A stretch of DNA of 64,000 nt from Poa pratensis (Eukaryota; Streptophyta; Magnoliopsida; Poales; Poaceae): NCBI GenBank assembly GCA_947311845.1, contig CAMZMU010000062.1, positions 51,953,365-52,017,364 on the forward strand, in the 5' to 3' direction. The notes under the pieces are model-generated. The model was not told the origin of the DNA and made no database searches. It was given only the letters and a program-made list of their open reading frames with translations. Below, piece after piece: positions 33,704 to 45,308 of the stretch (the first letter of the stretch is position 1; the number at the start of each line of letters is the position of its first letter). The position numbers and the translations under genes are program-made.

Positions 33704-34361
33704 CAGGGAGGAGACCGAGTAGAGCTCGAGACGTGAGAGATGGAGATGGCCAGCCAGATAGGTCGGAGTAGGCGCGGTGAGGGTGGGCCCGTGACCTCGG
33801 ATGCGGAAAAGCGTCGAGCTGGACCGCCGCAGCGCTCCACGTGTTCCCGGGGTATGTCACGCGGATCTCCACAGGCGCGGTGCGCGTGCTGACCTGTCCC
33901 GGTTGACGAGAGAGCGTGTGCCCCGGAGCCGGTGAGCGACGTTGGCTGGCCTGGAGAGTATTCGCTGTATTTTCATCGGCGTGCAGGTCTTATCTACCGC
34001 GTTCAGAGTGTCGCGTTAGGGGGCTGAATTACAAAATATAGGAATTTAAAATACAGAGAAATTTATTCGCAAAAAAAAAAAACAAAGAAATTTGGCAGGA
34101 TTAACTTGAAAAACGCGGGCAGTCGAAACCGGAAAAGTGTCTCCATTCCTACGTAAATGAATGTAAAACGAACAATTCATGCGTTTTATCCAAATGATAA
34201 TTCATGTAATTTTCTTCGTTTTGTAACCCTCTATATTGCGCCCGTAGTCTTGCCAAATTCACGTGTATTTTCAATTCAAGCGTTTTGTAATCCTTTGATC
34301 CAAAGAAACCATTTGAGTGGATGTTGAAAATGGATTTGGATTCAGAAAGTGGTTTATACTC
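33704..34361. other. IQM upstream region and unassigned intergenic sequence
   Basis: GC-rich promoter sequence to about 34000, then AT-rich sequence. At 34050-34095 a short A run is flanked by a weak 'agaaattt' duplication. No gene was found. Confidence 0.45.
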
Positions 34362-34860
34362 TCGAGCTCCAGTGCTCTCGCCCATTTCAGAAAACCAAAA
34401 ACTATATTTAAAAGTTTCAAAAAATCTGAAAAAACCATGCATGTCCTCAATGAAATTTCCTATAAACATGCAAAATCTCAATGCAAAATACTATACGTTT
34501 TGACCTACACGAAAATGACAAAATTTGGAAATTTGAAACTACATATTGTTCACTATACTCATATCTACACATTTGTCATTTTTGTGTAGCTCAACCGTAA
34601 AGTATTTTACACTAAAGTTTTGCAGGTTTGTAGAATACTCCCTCCGTCCCAAAATAAGTGTCTCAAAGTTGTACAAAAGTGAATGTATCTATACTTGTTT
34701 CATGTCTAGATACATCTACTTTTTGACAAATCTAAGACAGTTATTTTGGGACGGAGGGAGTATATCATTGAGAACATGCATGATTATTTTCAGTTTTTTT
34801 TGAAACTTCTAAATATAGTTTTAAATTTTTTTTTATATAGGTGAGATCACTGGAGCTCTG
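34362..34860. mobile_element. Foldback-type DNA element (about 500 bp) hosting a Stowaway MITE
   Basis: GAGCTCCAGTG at 34364-34374 faces CACTGGAGCTC at 34848-34858. Internal blocks are also inverted copies: 'aactatatttaaaagtttc' on the left against 'gaaacttctaaatatagttt' on the right, and 'cctacacgaaaatgacaaa' against 'tttgtcatttttgtgtag'. It codes for nothing. A related element lies at 39342-39660. Confidence 0.7.
34638..34760. mobile_element. Stowaway-type MITE (123 bp)
   Basis: It runs from CTCCCTCCGTCCCAAAATAA to the inverse TTATTTTGGGACGGAGGGAG, with TA on both sides. It is nested in the right half of the foldback element. Confidence 0.92.
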
Positions 34861-35401
34861 GAGCACCAAATCTTCACTCATTTGGATTGGGTGTATAAAT
34901 GCAATTCATAATAATTTTATTTTGTGTTGGAATGTGAAGCAATTTTCGTATGAGTATTATTAACAAAAGCAACATCACCGATGCAGTAATAAATATAACC
35001 ACACACGATAGACTAGACATATCTAACAGATCCGCATATGGATCAAACACTAGTACAGACAGAGAGAATAGTAGCGGATACATTATGACTGGGAAGGTCC
35101 TCACAACAGGGGTGTTTCCGTCGGCTATGGCGGTGAACATGACGTAGTCGGGCTAATCGACGTAGTAGGTAGTCGAACAGAAACGAGCGGTTGTGCCGAG
35201 ACGCTCCCTAAAAAGCTTATCGACCCCCTCCCGATGTAGAATCTAAAGGGATGCGATTATACTTAGACACACTTCACTTACTGTGCATAGCATGTAACCA
35301 AACTCAAACCGGAATAGGCATTTGACATTTCAGTATTTGTTAGACTAAATAAGCCAAACCCTCTTAGGCAAAAGAAAAAAGCCAAACATATGAAATATTC
35401 A
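34861..35401. other. Gene-free AT-rich sequence
   Basis: No gene or clear repeat was recognised. Confidence 0.4.
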
Positions 35402-35410
35402 ACATTTTAG

Positions 35411-35880
35411 GAGTTAATGGCACCAGCGGTCACACAACTCGTCGTCGATGTGCACTTAATTCACACTTCTCCAGAACGTGATTATTTGGTCACACAACTC
35501 GACAAATGCGTGCACGCAGGTCACTGACCCCACTTGTCAGTCCGTTTTGGACGGTAAATTTTCAGAAAACCCCCTGGAGTAATATTAATTTACAAGATGG
35601 TACTCCTAATTTTACAAAATGGTCCTCCTAATTTTACAAAATGGTCCTTCTAATTTTACAAAATGGTCCTCCTAATTTTTTTAATTTTACAAAATGGTCC
35701 TCCTAATATTACTCCAGGGGATTTTCTGAAAATTTACCGTCCAAAACGGACTGACAAGTGGGGTCAGTGACCTGCGTGCACGCACTTGTCGAGTTGTGTG
35801 ACCAAATAATCACGTTCTGGAGAAGTGTGACTTAAGTGCACATCGACGACGAGTTGTGTGACCGCTGGTGCCATTAACTC
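35411..35880. mobile_element. Mutator-type MITE (470 bp) with a perfect 9 bp target duplication
   Basis: Arms of about 170 bases are near-perfect inverse copies (GAGTTAATGGCACCAGCGGT at the left, ACCGCTGGTGCCATTAACTC at the right). They are flanked on both sides by ACATTTTAG (35402-35410 and 35881-35889). A 9 bp duplication with long terminal inverted repeats is the mark of the Mutator superfamily. The centre (about 35585-35710) is a tandem array of about five copies of a roughly 22 bp unit (TTTTACAAAATGGTCCTCC). Confidence 0.9.
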
Positions 35881-35889
35881 ACATTTTAG

Positions 35890-36172
35890 AGCTATCATTC
35901 ATGTGATCTAAATGGCTCGCTTAAAAAAGAATCGTATAAATTGGCATCCCTCTGACAAAAAGTTTGAACCATCCTTCACTCAGAGCTTGTTGCCTCTGCA
36001 TTTGGTCTTTTAAGACGTGGTAACAAATCATCAGTTATAACTCTTTTTTTTTTGCGACTTATGGGAACTCAAAATTAAAAAACATGGTTACTGTACTGCG
36101 ACGTACTGTACGTGTTCCGTACGTAAAAATCTACCGCGGCGCACGCTTGCGCTAGGCCGTCAGGTACGCGTC
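35890..36172. other. Gene-free spacer
   Basis: No recognised feature apart from a short T run near 36045. Confidence 0.4.
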
Positions 36173-37570
36173 TTGATTGGAGGTGAGGGAGAGAGGGGGA
36201 CCTTGATGAAAAACGATAGGCGAGGGGGCATACAACAAGTAGAGTTTTCTCCCTCCTCGATGCTCCCGTGGGTGACGCGGGAGGGAACCCTAGCCTCCCG
36301 CCGCCGGACCCCCTCCCTACCTATTCCTCCTCCTCGCCGCCGTCGGTCGACGATGTCGGGCTAGGCCTGGGCGCAGGCGGCGGCGGGACCAACTTTCCCC
36401 CCTCGCGGCGGCTGCGACACGGGTTGTGGTGGCCTCTCGGGGCGGCGGGCTCGGCTGGGGGCGCGCCAGCGTGGCCGACGGCGGCGTGGCGGTCCGGTGG
36501 AGCCTTATGCGCGCACGGTGGCGACGGCGTCCCGGCGGCGTCTTCCTCGGTGCGGGGTAGCGACTTCTTCCCAATGGACAACCAACAAGGGCCATGGCGG
36601 CGGTTCTCTGGACGGCGGTCGTTCCGGCGGTGGCTCTGCGTCGACAGTGGTGAGGGCAACACGTGGGCAGCGGTGGGTGTAGCTCCGGCAGTGGCCATGG
36701 CTAGGGTTTCTCGGCCCAGATCTGAGCCCGTTGGGGCCGATCTGGGTTCTACGGGCCCGGCCGGTGCGCGCTTTCAGGAGCTTCCTGCAAGGTGATAATG
36801 GCGACCGTGACGCTGCAGCGCGGCAGCGGGACTAGTCGGGCCTGATCTGGGCCTGACTGGACCTGCTGCTGCGTCCGGTCGGCGACCGCCTAGGGCGGTG
36901 GAGGACGGCGGTCTCCTCCTGTCGGTTACTGATGTTGCCTATGCACGCCTGGCTTTGTCACCGGCCTCACTTTACTGACACGTGGACCCTGCGGCTTGTT
37001 GGTCCCTCGGCTTGCGGTCACGGACGCCGGGGCGGCAGCCTTGGAAGGTGGACTGCACGAACGGCTCTACAGCGAGCGACGTGGCGGAGGTGATGACCTT
37101 TTTCTTTTGCTGTGTGGATGGCGAGGAGCGAGCGACGGGGTTTCCTGGTGTTGGTGGCGGCAACTCGCAGATCGTGGTTTGGAGACCATTCTCGGAGTTA
37201 GTGGGCGGTCTGATTGTGCGGACATTGTGCGAAGGTTTTTCCGAGCGAAAGCTCTGCGCTCCGGCACCAATGGCGGTGATGCCTGCGGGTATCGTTACCC
37301 TCTTGGAGGCGTTGTTGTGGCAACCTTTGTCGCGTTAGGGCTCCGGCTGAAACCCTTGACCATCCTGGTCTCGACATCAGCTACGTGATACGTCGTTACC
37401 CTATTGGGGACGTCGTCGCCCCTCAGGCTCGTCCCAGTGTCTTCGGTGGCAAGTTTGTGTTCTCCGTGTTTTTATTTTTTCTATCTTTGATCTTCTTTAT
37501 AAGAGGTTCCCCTCATCACTATGTATCGGTCCGGCCGTTGTGATTTAATTATAAAGCGGGGGCGAAAACC
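36173..37570 (+). mobile_element. GC-rich non-coding retroelement-like unit (possible deleted LINE)
   Basis: It starts with a GC-rich leader (GGGAGGGAACCCTAGCCTCC near 36281) like the 5' UTR of grass LINE families. It ends with a T-rich stretch and TTATAAAGCGGGGGCGAAA (37546-37566), a type of 3' end I associate with grass non-LTR elements. The middle has open frames in several phases but no RT or endonuclease motif. It may be an internally deleted LINE; the identity is an inference. Confidence 0.4.
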
Positions 37571-37594
37571 TGTTTCCAGAGGGTGACCTTGATA

Positions 37595-37633
37595 GTCAAA
37601 CCACCACTTTTTTTTTGACATGTCAAACCACCA
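37595..37633 (-). repeat. 12 bp direct repeat flanking a T run (tail-only insertion)
   Basis: GTCAAACCACCA occurs at 37595-37606 and at 37622-37633, separated by C, a run of T and GACA(T). It has the same layout as 11034-11094 and 30272-30322. Confidence 0.5.
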
Positions 37634-38199
37634 ATTGTTGCCCAGATGCATGATTTGGGTCCAGGGCAGCCAGGCTGGCTCGTAGTACGTCAGCCGTCTG
37701 ATGCCTACGGCCTCGCTAATCCCCTACTTCCCCATCCACTTGATTTTGACTGTGTGACGGAAATGGGCGCGCGGCTCCCCGGCTCTATCTGTCTGTCTAC
37801 GCGTGCCGACTGCCGACTGCCTGCCGAACGTGTCCAGACTCCAAACGCGACTACCGCCTTGGCTTCTTGTTCACCGGCCGTAGTTGGTGAGACCATCGCC
37901 CGTGTTTGGCCCCATTTTGATACGCAGCGAAAATCAATCTTAGCCAAGTGTGTGACTTGCGGCATGGCAAGCCATAAAAAGGCCGTCGGCATTGGTCCAA
38001 CTGAAGCATGGGCACGATGAATTCCGACAGAATCTACACGAGAACGGTCAATTTTCAGTAAACTCCATGTAAAAAAGCATTAATTAGCGCGTTCTGAGTT
38101 GCCAATAAATAATAATTAATATATTTAGAAAATGAAAGTACCAATTAAAATGAAAATCTTTACGTGGTAATCTTTGCCGAGGTGTTATATCAACAAAAG
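37634..38199. other. Intergenic sequence, no gene recognised
   Basis: A GC-rich half (to about 38030) with an unassigned 124-codon open frame that has no motif, then AT-rich sequence. Confidence 0.4.
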
Positions 38200-38781
38200 A
38201 TAACCTTGCAAAGCGTAACGGGTGTAAAAGTTGCAAGTGTTGCTTCTGTCATCATGATGAGAATATAAAACACTTATTCTTGCAATACAATTTTGCGCGA
38301 TCTATATCATAAGTCATCCAATGACTCGGCCTTGTATCCTCAGCGTAGTGTTGCTCGCATTTTCGGCACCTGGTTGCGCGGTATAGATAACAGGGATAGA
38401 ATACTTATTTGAATGAGAGCGGTGGCCTTAATTCGGTCGCTCTGTATGTGTAGAAATGACATGGTTTTAAATGCTAAACATTCTTCGCCCTTGCAGGTTA
38501 TTTTTCCAGTGGTCTGATCTTCAGAACCCGAAACACCACGCCCTATTTACGGAGGTATGCTCGCGGTTGGAGTAAGTCGCGAAATTTGTTTTTAACCCGC
38601 TTGGGTGGCGGCATAGCCTGCGGATTGGTCCTCCATCACCATGGGCTTTGTCATGCCATTCATACGTATCTTGCCTATGAGCTCTCTTTCGTCCACCTTT
38701 TTTTTATTTAATCTTCTTTCTTCATTTCTTGCGGTTGTGTGCACCTTTGATGTGCAAAGGCGGGGGTGGCTTAGTGATGTA
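38200..38781 (+). pseudogene. LINE remnant: reverse-transcriptase zinc-binding domain and 3' tail
   Basis: Despite stops and shifts, the plus strand shows the zf-RVT pattern found at the end of grass LINE ORF2: CCFCHHDENIKHLFLQ followed by FARSI. Further downstream come traces of the usual W..RND and GLI/SP blocks. The tail at about 38590-38780 includes HHGWQ-type coding remains and a T-rich end. Confidence 0.6.
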
Positions 38782-38904
38782 CTCCCTCCGTTCCAAATTA
38801 GATGTCTTCCATTTGTCCACATGCGGATGTATCTAGACATGTTACAAGTATAGATACATCTGCATGTGGACAAATGAAAGACATCTAATTTGGAACGGAG
38901 GGAG
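38782..38904. mobile_element. Stowaway-type MITE (123 bp)
   Basis: It runs from CTCCCTCCGTTCCAAATTAG to the inverse CTAATTTGGAACGGAGGGAG, flanked by TA on both sides. It lies at the end of the LINE remnant. Confidence 0.93.
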
Positions 38905-39341
38905 TATCATCTTGATGTTAACATTCTTTATTTTCTAGTTAATAAAAAGCGCAATTTATCAAAAAAGAAATGTTCAACAAACATTGTTGCATTGCGCAGT
39001 TGCTCACCGTGCCAAATTAAGGCAAGAATGATTGAGATGAGATGGAGAACTAATCTGCATGCGTACGTGCGTGCGGCCATACATGGAGTCCAACAGTGAG
39101 CTGGTGATGGACGATCTGTCCTGACCCCAGCAACAGCAAGGTCTGTGTGCCTGGCTGCCTGCGCGGTTGACGATTCGAGCCCATTCAGTTCGACCATTCA
39201 TGCATGCAACGCACCGACGTCCTATACGGCGGACTCCTGCTTCGTGAGCGCGAGCGTCTCAGATCCATCACTCCAACAGTACTCCAGCTGAATGACACGC
39301 CCATATAGTAGCAACCTGCAAACGAGTGGAGATTTCCCCAA
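38905..39341. other. Gene-free spacer
   Basis: No gene or known repeat was recognised. Confidence 0.4.
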
Positions 39342-39660
39342 GTCCAGTGATCCTTCCGTTAAAAAAAGTCGAAAAATATTTTTACGAGTTTTTAAAATTT
39401 TGAAAAAAGGTCCGAATTATCCCACTAGCTTGCAAAATATCAGTCAAATACTATATATTTCAGCTACACAAAAATAATAAAAAGTGTAGATCATATTTTC
39501 AAATCTCTAAATTTTATCAGATTTTGTCATTTTTGTGAAGGCCATAATATGAAGCATTATTGATGTTTGTGGGAGCATTGGCTATATCAGAATATTTTCT
39601 GAATTTTTGTAAAACTCATCTATATGATTTTCGATTTTTTAAATAAAAGGAACATTGGAC
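39342..39660. mobile_element. Foldback-type element related to 34362-34860
   Basis: GTCCAGTGATCCTT (39342-39355) faces AAGGAACATTGGAC (39647-39660), an imperfect terminal inverted repeat. Internal blocks such as CTACACAAAAATAATAAA and GTCATTTTTGTGAAGGCC resemble those of the element at 34362. Confidence 0.5.
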
Positions 39661-40249
39661 CTCGGGAGAAAAAAAAAACACTTTCCGGTTATGGCAGTAC
39701 TAGCGTACTACCACTGCATAGTTCTTCATATATATACGTTCTCGATCCATAGTACTTTGTCCGAACACAAAGAATATTGTCATTTTCCCTTTTCGAAAGG
39801 TGAGGGACAGGATCAGTTGAAACGCTGACTAAGAAAAATAATTAACATGTTGTGTGTCACTCATTTGGCATCTGTACTGCTACCAGTACCAGTGTGTCGC
39901 TCAACCATGGAACACAATTGCTGGCCGGTACGGGCGCTACACGACCGCATCCACGCACGCATCATGTGCCCTGAGCCAACATGCGATACGATACGCAACG
40001 AACAATCCGGTGCCTCCAAATTCAAACATTATTACTAATATATAAATTCTGCCAATCACTCAATTAATCAGTTCTTGATCGGTATTAATAATTAATCTCA
40101 GCAAGTAGACGATTTGCTGTATCTGATTATTAAATCGATCGATCGTACGTGCGGTTAGCTTATAAAGTAAAGAGGCAAAAGCTTTGACATGAACGGCCTA
40201 GGCCAAAAGTAAAAAGGCCATACAGGCAAAGAGAAACAACTCAAGAGAT
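39661..40249. other. Gene-free spacer
   Basis: A mixed AT-rich sequence with no recognised feature. Confidence 0.4.
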
Positions 40250-40745
40250 AATCTCCGCAAGGTGTCTTGCGCCTGCAAGGATCCAGTCCTTAGCTTCGTC
40301 TTTTATCTTTTGGAACACGGCTAGCGGAGCTGTAAACTTATTATTGAAGACCCTACCATTTCACTCCTTCCACACCTCCCAGGTGAGAAGCACAATGGCA
40401 GTACGAAGGCCCTTTGGGTGCGCCGATGGGGTGTTTATCGCTGCCTGCCAATATTGGATCACTGTCGGCCGCCCCGTGCCTATGGCTTGAGGCAAGTCCG
40501 GACAGGAAAGCCAAGAAGCGGCTGCCTGCCAAATACGTCTGGAGTAGCGGCACTCGAAAAGGATGTGCCTAACAGTTTCTGGCTAACATTTGCAGAGCTG
40601 GCATAGCGGGCTGTGTGGCCAACCTCTGATGGCGAGGCGATCTGACGTCCACAATTTATTCTGCACGACGAGCCATGCAAAGAACCTACACTTCAATGAC
40701 GCCCAAGTTTTCCGGACCATTTTGTCGAAGGAACATACTTATGGA
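40250..40745 (-). pseudogene. LINE remnant: zf-RVT domain on the minus strand
   Basis: The minus strand reads KMVRKTWASLKCRFFAWLVV, then QNKLWTSDRLAIRGWPHSPL, a C..C pair, and ETVRHILFECRYSRRIWQAA. This is the standard zinc-binding tail of grass LINE reverse transcriptases, with one in-frame stop after the second cysteine. Further 3' parts are degenerate. Confidence 0.75.
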
Positions 40746-41273
40746 GTTATGGATCGTGCGGCGGCGTGATGTGGCTGTCCTTTTTTTTTTATCTTGTTTA
40801 CGAATTCGTGATGCGGCTGTCTGCACGCTAGCTAGTACTCCTACAACGGCATAACTGTGCATGCAGCTGCGAAAGAGCAGACATAATTATATCGATATAA
40901 GAAGCTTCCAAGAAGTTTCCTGCATTATTTGCATATCTTATCAGTGCGTATCCTTATGTTGCATACGTGTCAGTGTCACAGAAGTGCTTCATCTCTTATC
41001 AGCTGCACAATGGAACTAGATTAAGAAGCTTCTGTGCATACGTGTCGTGCAGAGCTTCGTCACATCCCCGTTTTGTTTATTTCTGCTAGCTCTCACAGAG
41101 AAGTGCTGTGTCATGGCCGGTGCAATTAACTGGATATTTAATTTGCACTTTACAGCCTGAACAAGGGAGAATGACAGACAGTAACACGCGACAAAACCTG
41201 TCCGGGCCAAGCAAGAGGAGCTAGATGGAGATATATGGTTAAATTTACTTTAATATAAAAGTGAGACTATAGA
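40746..41273. other. Gene-free spacer
   Basis: No recognised feature. Confidence 0.4.
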
Positions 41274-41455
41274 TCTTTTTTTTGCGATTCAGGAGCTTTA
41301 TTGATCAGGGTTACAATCCTTCAAGAGCATATCTTCTAAAAATTGTGGAATAAAGTTTATCCACCTACATCTTCTCCTAGCAGCACTAGCTCTATGAGAC
41401 AAGAATGGGCTGCCATATTACTAGCTCCATCTGATCCAAAAAAAAAAAAATGTCG
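41274..41455 (-). pseudogene. 3' end of a LINE (RNase H-like tail with poly(A))
   Basis: On the minus strand, NMAAHSCL..., a short arginine-poor relic and LEDMLLKDCNP-like coding remains end at a run of A (the T run at 41277-41284 on plus). This matches the end of LINEs with a terminal RNase H domain. It is strongly truncated. Confidence 0.5.
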
Positions 41456-42483
41456 CGGGCTACACGTACAAATTGTGCGTGTTACATTGTTTACGTACGA
41501 CAATTTTAACAGATCAGAGGGTGTAGCCTATTTACATTAATAATTTCAAAGCTAGGAAAAAAAACCACACTAAGCTCCTCAAAATCGCTACTCCCTGCAA
41601 CAACAACAAAAAAAAAATCGCCAGCTTTGATTGAGCAATTCTTATTTGCGCCAGTTCAGCTAGCGAAATAATTAGAGAAGACTAGGGATCGATCGTGCAA
41701 ATAATTGGGCAGCTGCAGGTGGGGTGTTTACTTATGAGCTAGTGAATGCAGTCGAGCTGTGTATTGTACGTGCGCCAATGTATACAGAAGGCTGTATCAC
41801 TGTACATACGGTTCTGACATGATTAATCGGAGGTCCAGTTTGATGCTGTCGTCGATGTGGCCTTCTCCTTGCTCGTACCTGCAGTTGATGCGCCGACGAG
41901 TTGGGAGATCTCTCCCACAGCATCGCGTCCGGGCCGGGATCTGCGGTGGCGCAGCGTTCATGGCCAGACGCCGTTGAAGACTGACATGGCAACAATCGTC
42001 CAAGCTTAGCTGTGATATGTTATCTCCCGCAGTCCCACCTCCAGCTGCTACGCGCGCAATAGTCCGAGCCAGCCAAATGTTGATGAGATTTGATCAGCAT
42101 ATGTAGGAAATTTGACGATTCTTGCATTGCGGAAAGTAGATGCATGGTTTCATGGGAAGAACTGTAAAATTAACCTTAAAGATCAAACACCGTTTGCTCT
42201 GCTCGCAAAGTCTTGGTTTCTCTAACGAGTAACGATTCATTAGCAACGAACTAGAATCATGCCAGAGATCGAGTACGTGTGAATGCAAGGTCAAGGACTT
42301 GACGCGTGCGATGCGATGGTCAAAAGGCAATGTGTAAGAGATGGGCTAGCAACCTTGCAGCAAAGCAGAACCGATCATGAGTCTGAGGCACAGTCGCACA
42401 TGCACGAACGACAGCAGATCGATCCGAGCTACTCTAGCTGGTGTTAGATCCAAAGGAGTACAGTACAAGTCAAGGCCCTTAAT
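41456..42483. other. Gene-free region
   Basis: Short overlapping open frames on both strands at 41730-42000 have no recognisable motif and low support. Nothing else is seen. Confidence 0.4.
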
Positions 42484-42759
42484 ATGTTGTGGAAAAAAGG
42501 ACGCCGTACCCACCGTGGTACTTGCATGTACGACCCACCGGCGAGCGACGTGGAGCCGGAGATGCTCTGCTGGCTGCTTCCGCAGCTGGACCGCACGTTA
42601 CATCGTCGTAAGAAAAATCTGTACGATTTCCCGAATCTGGTAAAGGAACCAAGACAATGTTTCCCGAATCTTGGGACACCCGAGACGTTGTTTAGTGCAG
42701 GGGTACAACAGAATAGCGTAGGGTACAGCCAATATTTGGATCCGTGGTGCCGGAAATAA
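42484..42759 (+). other. Unassigned open frame of about 90 codons
   Basis: An open frame includes YDPPASDVEPEMLCWLLPQL and DFPNLVKEPRQCFPN, ending DPWCRK. The composition is protein-like, but there is no ATG context, domain or splice support. An equally long frame exists on the other strand. It may be a gene fragment or chance. Confidence 0.2.
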
Positions 42760-42809
42760 TGACCCAAACATGCATGCATGAACCCGTAGGATTCCGTTTG
42801 TAAAACTTA

Positions 42810-43111
42810 GGGCTTTTTTGATTCACATGATAGGGAAATCAAAGGAATAGGAAAAAGACTGGAATAGAAAGGATGGCAGGTGTAAAACTTGCCTAGTCCT
42901 TGTGCATAGGAATCAAAGCATAAATTCTAGTTTCTAAGTGGATTTTACTTTCCTCCACGTTTTGCATTGAGACCAAGATCTGCAGGAAAAAAAAATCCTA
43001 TGATTTTCCCTTCCACCAATCCTTTCAATCAAAGGAGTGAATACTGCCATCTATGGAAATTTTCCTAACCCTCTACTTTTCCTCCACATTTCCTCCAAAT
43101 CAAAGGGGCCC
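42810..43111. mobile_element. Tourist-like MITE (about 300 bp)
   Basis: GGGCTTTTTTGATTC at the left faces AATCAAAGGGGCCC at the right, the 'missing nucleotide' ends common to PIF/Harbinger-type MITEs of grasses. The left flank is TTA and the right is TTT, so the target duplication is not clean. Confidence 0.55.
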
Positions 43112-44198
43112 TTTGTCAAATTCACAACTTCAAAAGACAGAGAAGTTTTGTCATTACTTTTTTTATGCACATGAACAAAGAACTTCTTCAGAGAATATCT
43201 TGAGGGGGGGGGGGGGGGGGGCAGTGGCCCCCCTGATATGCATGTAGCTCCGCCAATGACCACAATCCATGAAAAGGTTGAGATAGAGCAAGTAGTGGTG
43301 AAACCTTATCGGCCTGAGCGTTCCTTTAGCCATACGATCAATGCCGCTAGAAAACCTAACCTGTCCTATGAAAATGTCTGTGACAAAACCGATGAGATTT
43401 CCCTCTATCCCGCCGCCTAAGCAGTAGGAGGAGCAAAAAGGAACCGACGGCTCTCAGTGGAGATAGATGGGGAACTTTTTGTGTCCCCTTTAGCGGGTCA
43501 ACTTGCGAGAGCGAAACGAAAAGAAGTGTATGCATGTATCTCGAGAATATGCAATGTGCAATTCAGTCCTAAAATAAGGCCATTAGAAAACTATGGAATG
43601 ATCACATGTGATTTTTTCACATTATTTTAATCTTATGATATCATGTAGCTAGCAGAATAACTCCTTTTATGTTTGTTGCAATTTTTTGAATAAGCATATT
43701 ATTCCATCAAAATTTACATGGACCTACTTCCATATTTGTTTTGTTTGGAAATATTTCCCGTAACATATAGATATAAAATTCAAACTTTCAAAGAAAAAGT
43801 GCATGCATACAATCTTAGAGCAAAATTTTGGAACATGATGTGTTAATTACCTTCTTGACGTAGAGCCAGGAAGAGTCCTTGAAAAAGGCTCATGTTTGCT
43901 ATTGTTTGAAACGGGGTTTTTTTTTGAAAAGGTGATCATATGGGATATTACATACACCCTTACCTCATCTTCATTCTTTATTCATGTTTCATTCGCCATT
44001 TTCGGTTTTGAGTGCTATCGGAACGATAGTTCAAATTCTAATGATATTCATGTATCTCAAAATTCCGAAATGCACCTTTGTTCTCATTGTTTTGTCCTTT
44101 TGCGGTCTCTGAATTCATCCTATAGCTCTGCACATCTAATGGAGTGGCCTAATTAAGATGAATACACTATGTCGCATGGTACAAACTAAAATCCCTAA
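43112..44198. other. Gene-free region with a long G run
   Basis: A run of about 17-20 G at 43204-43221 is followed by GCAGTGGCCCCCCTG and TAGCTCCGCC. The same G run plus GTGGCCCCCTG...AGCTCCGCC layout occurs at 20632-20690, so this is a repeat end. The rest is AT-rich without features. Confidence 0.45.
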
Positions 44199-44400
44199 GG
44201 GGTGTTTGATTAGGCTTACTTTTAGTTTTTTGAATTTTAGCTTAGAAGTCAAAAAGCTACCTAGATAGGTGCTCTTGATTTTGTATATATATTGCACTAT
44301 GGTATAAAACAAATTCCAAAGTCAAAGTCACATATTTAGGTGTTTTCTTATACTTATAAGCCAAGATCCAAAAGCTAGAAGTAAACCTAACCAAAAACCC
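44199..44400. mobile_element. Tourist-like MITE (about 200 bp)
   Basis: GGGGTGTTTGATTAGG faces CCTAACCAAAAACCC, with inverted internal blocks (TAGCTTAGAAGTCAAAAAGC against AAGCCAAGATCCAAAAGCTA-type sequence). TAA precedes the left end. Confidence 0.55.
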
Positions 44401-45308
44401 TTTTAATTAGCTCGTGGCTTTTTTGAAAGCACCTCTGAGCTTACAAATAGGTTGCCTTTAGCACTCCTTGAATTATGTTGGTTGCCCAAACAGTTTTCCT
44501 ATTTGAATGCTTATTTATTTTGACCGTCTTGACCTACTTTTGAGTCTTTATGAAGTAAGCATAATGTAGTTCAGCAACCCCAAACTGGAGCTTCCGAGCC
44601 TCGCGACGGTATGGGACAACCCTTCACCTCCATATAGGATTTGATCCGGATCAACAGGTGCAACACGAGGCGTCTCATGTAGAGTCGTCATGACATACCT
44701 ATTTCTAGCATCAACGAGAATACGTCCCTTTGTCTCCCCATGAGGTGGATCGAATGTTGTGTGATAGTGACCGGAAGCGGGATGGTATGATACGCTTCAT
44801 TCTTCCAGTGGTATCCGGCTAGCGAGATATCAACGGGTAGATGGATTGATGACCCTTTACGACTTCAAAGACAATTATACACGTGTTCCGGTGGAAACAC
44901 GAGATGGTCATGCAATATCGACGTGCTCCTACGACGTGCCCCTGTTGAACGTGGTGGTTTGAACCTCAGCGTTTTATGATGAGAATCCCGAGATCGACTT
45001 ATGGTTGGACTCGTCATTAATAGGTGCATGTGCGATCGATGATCCCTTATTGAAGGTTTTTTCCCGGAAATTGTGTACTTTTCGTTTGTTCTAGTCAGTT
45101 GTAGAAGGGTTTGTGGTAAGTTGGTGGAGGTAATGTTGTGATGGGTATTTTTGGATCAAATTGTTTGACATCGATGTCTAGTTTTGCCTTGATTTTAAAA
45201 TAATGTATAATATATGGCTATGTGCATAAACCGATGCGGGGGCCTCCCTTTTTTGTAAAAACTACCAACACTATAGATAATCTTTTTCTATTTTTGGTTG
45301 TTTCGGAG
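44401..45308. other. Gene-free region, possible retroelement tail
   Basis: 44590-45050 is GC-balanced sequence with no long frame. About 45150-45260 (GGCTATGTGCATAAACCGAT, then a GC-rich end) resembles 3' ends of grass LINEs. No coding domain was identified. Confidence 0.3.

Noticed and set aside
36268..36795. A 175-codon GC-rich open frame as a host gene
   Set aside because: All frames are open because of the GC content. The surrounding sequence looks like a non-LTR leader, and no motif is present.
37646..38020. A 124-codon open frame before the LINE remnant
   Set aside because: No motif, no splice or promoter support, and an equally long antisense frame.
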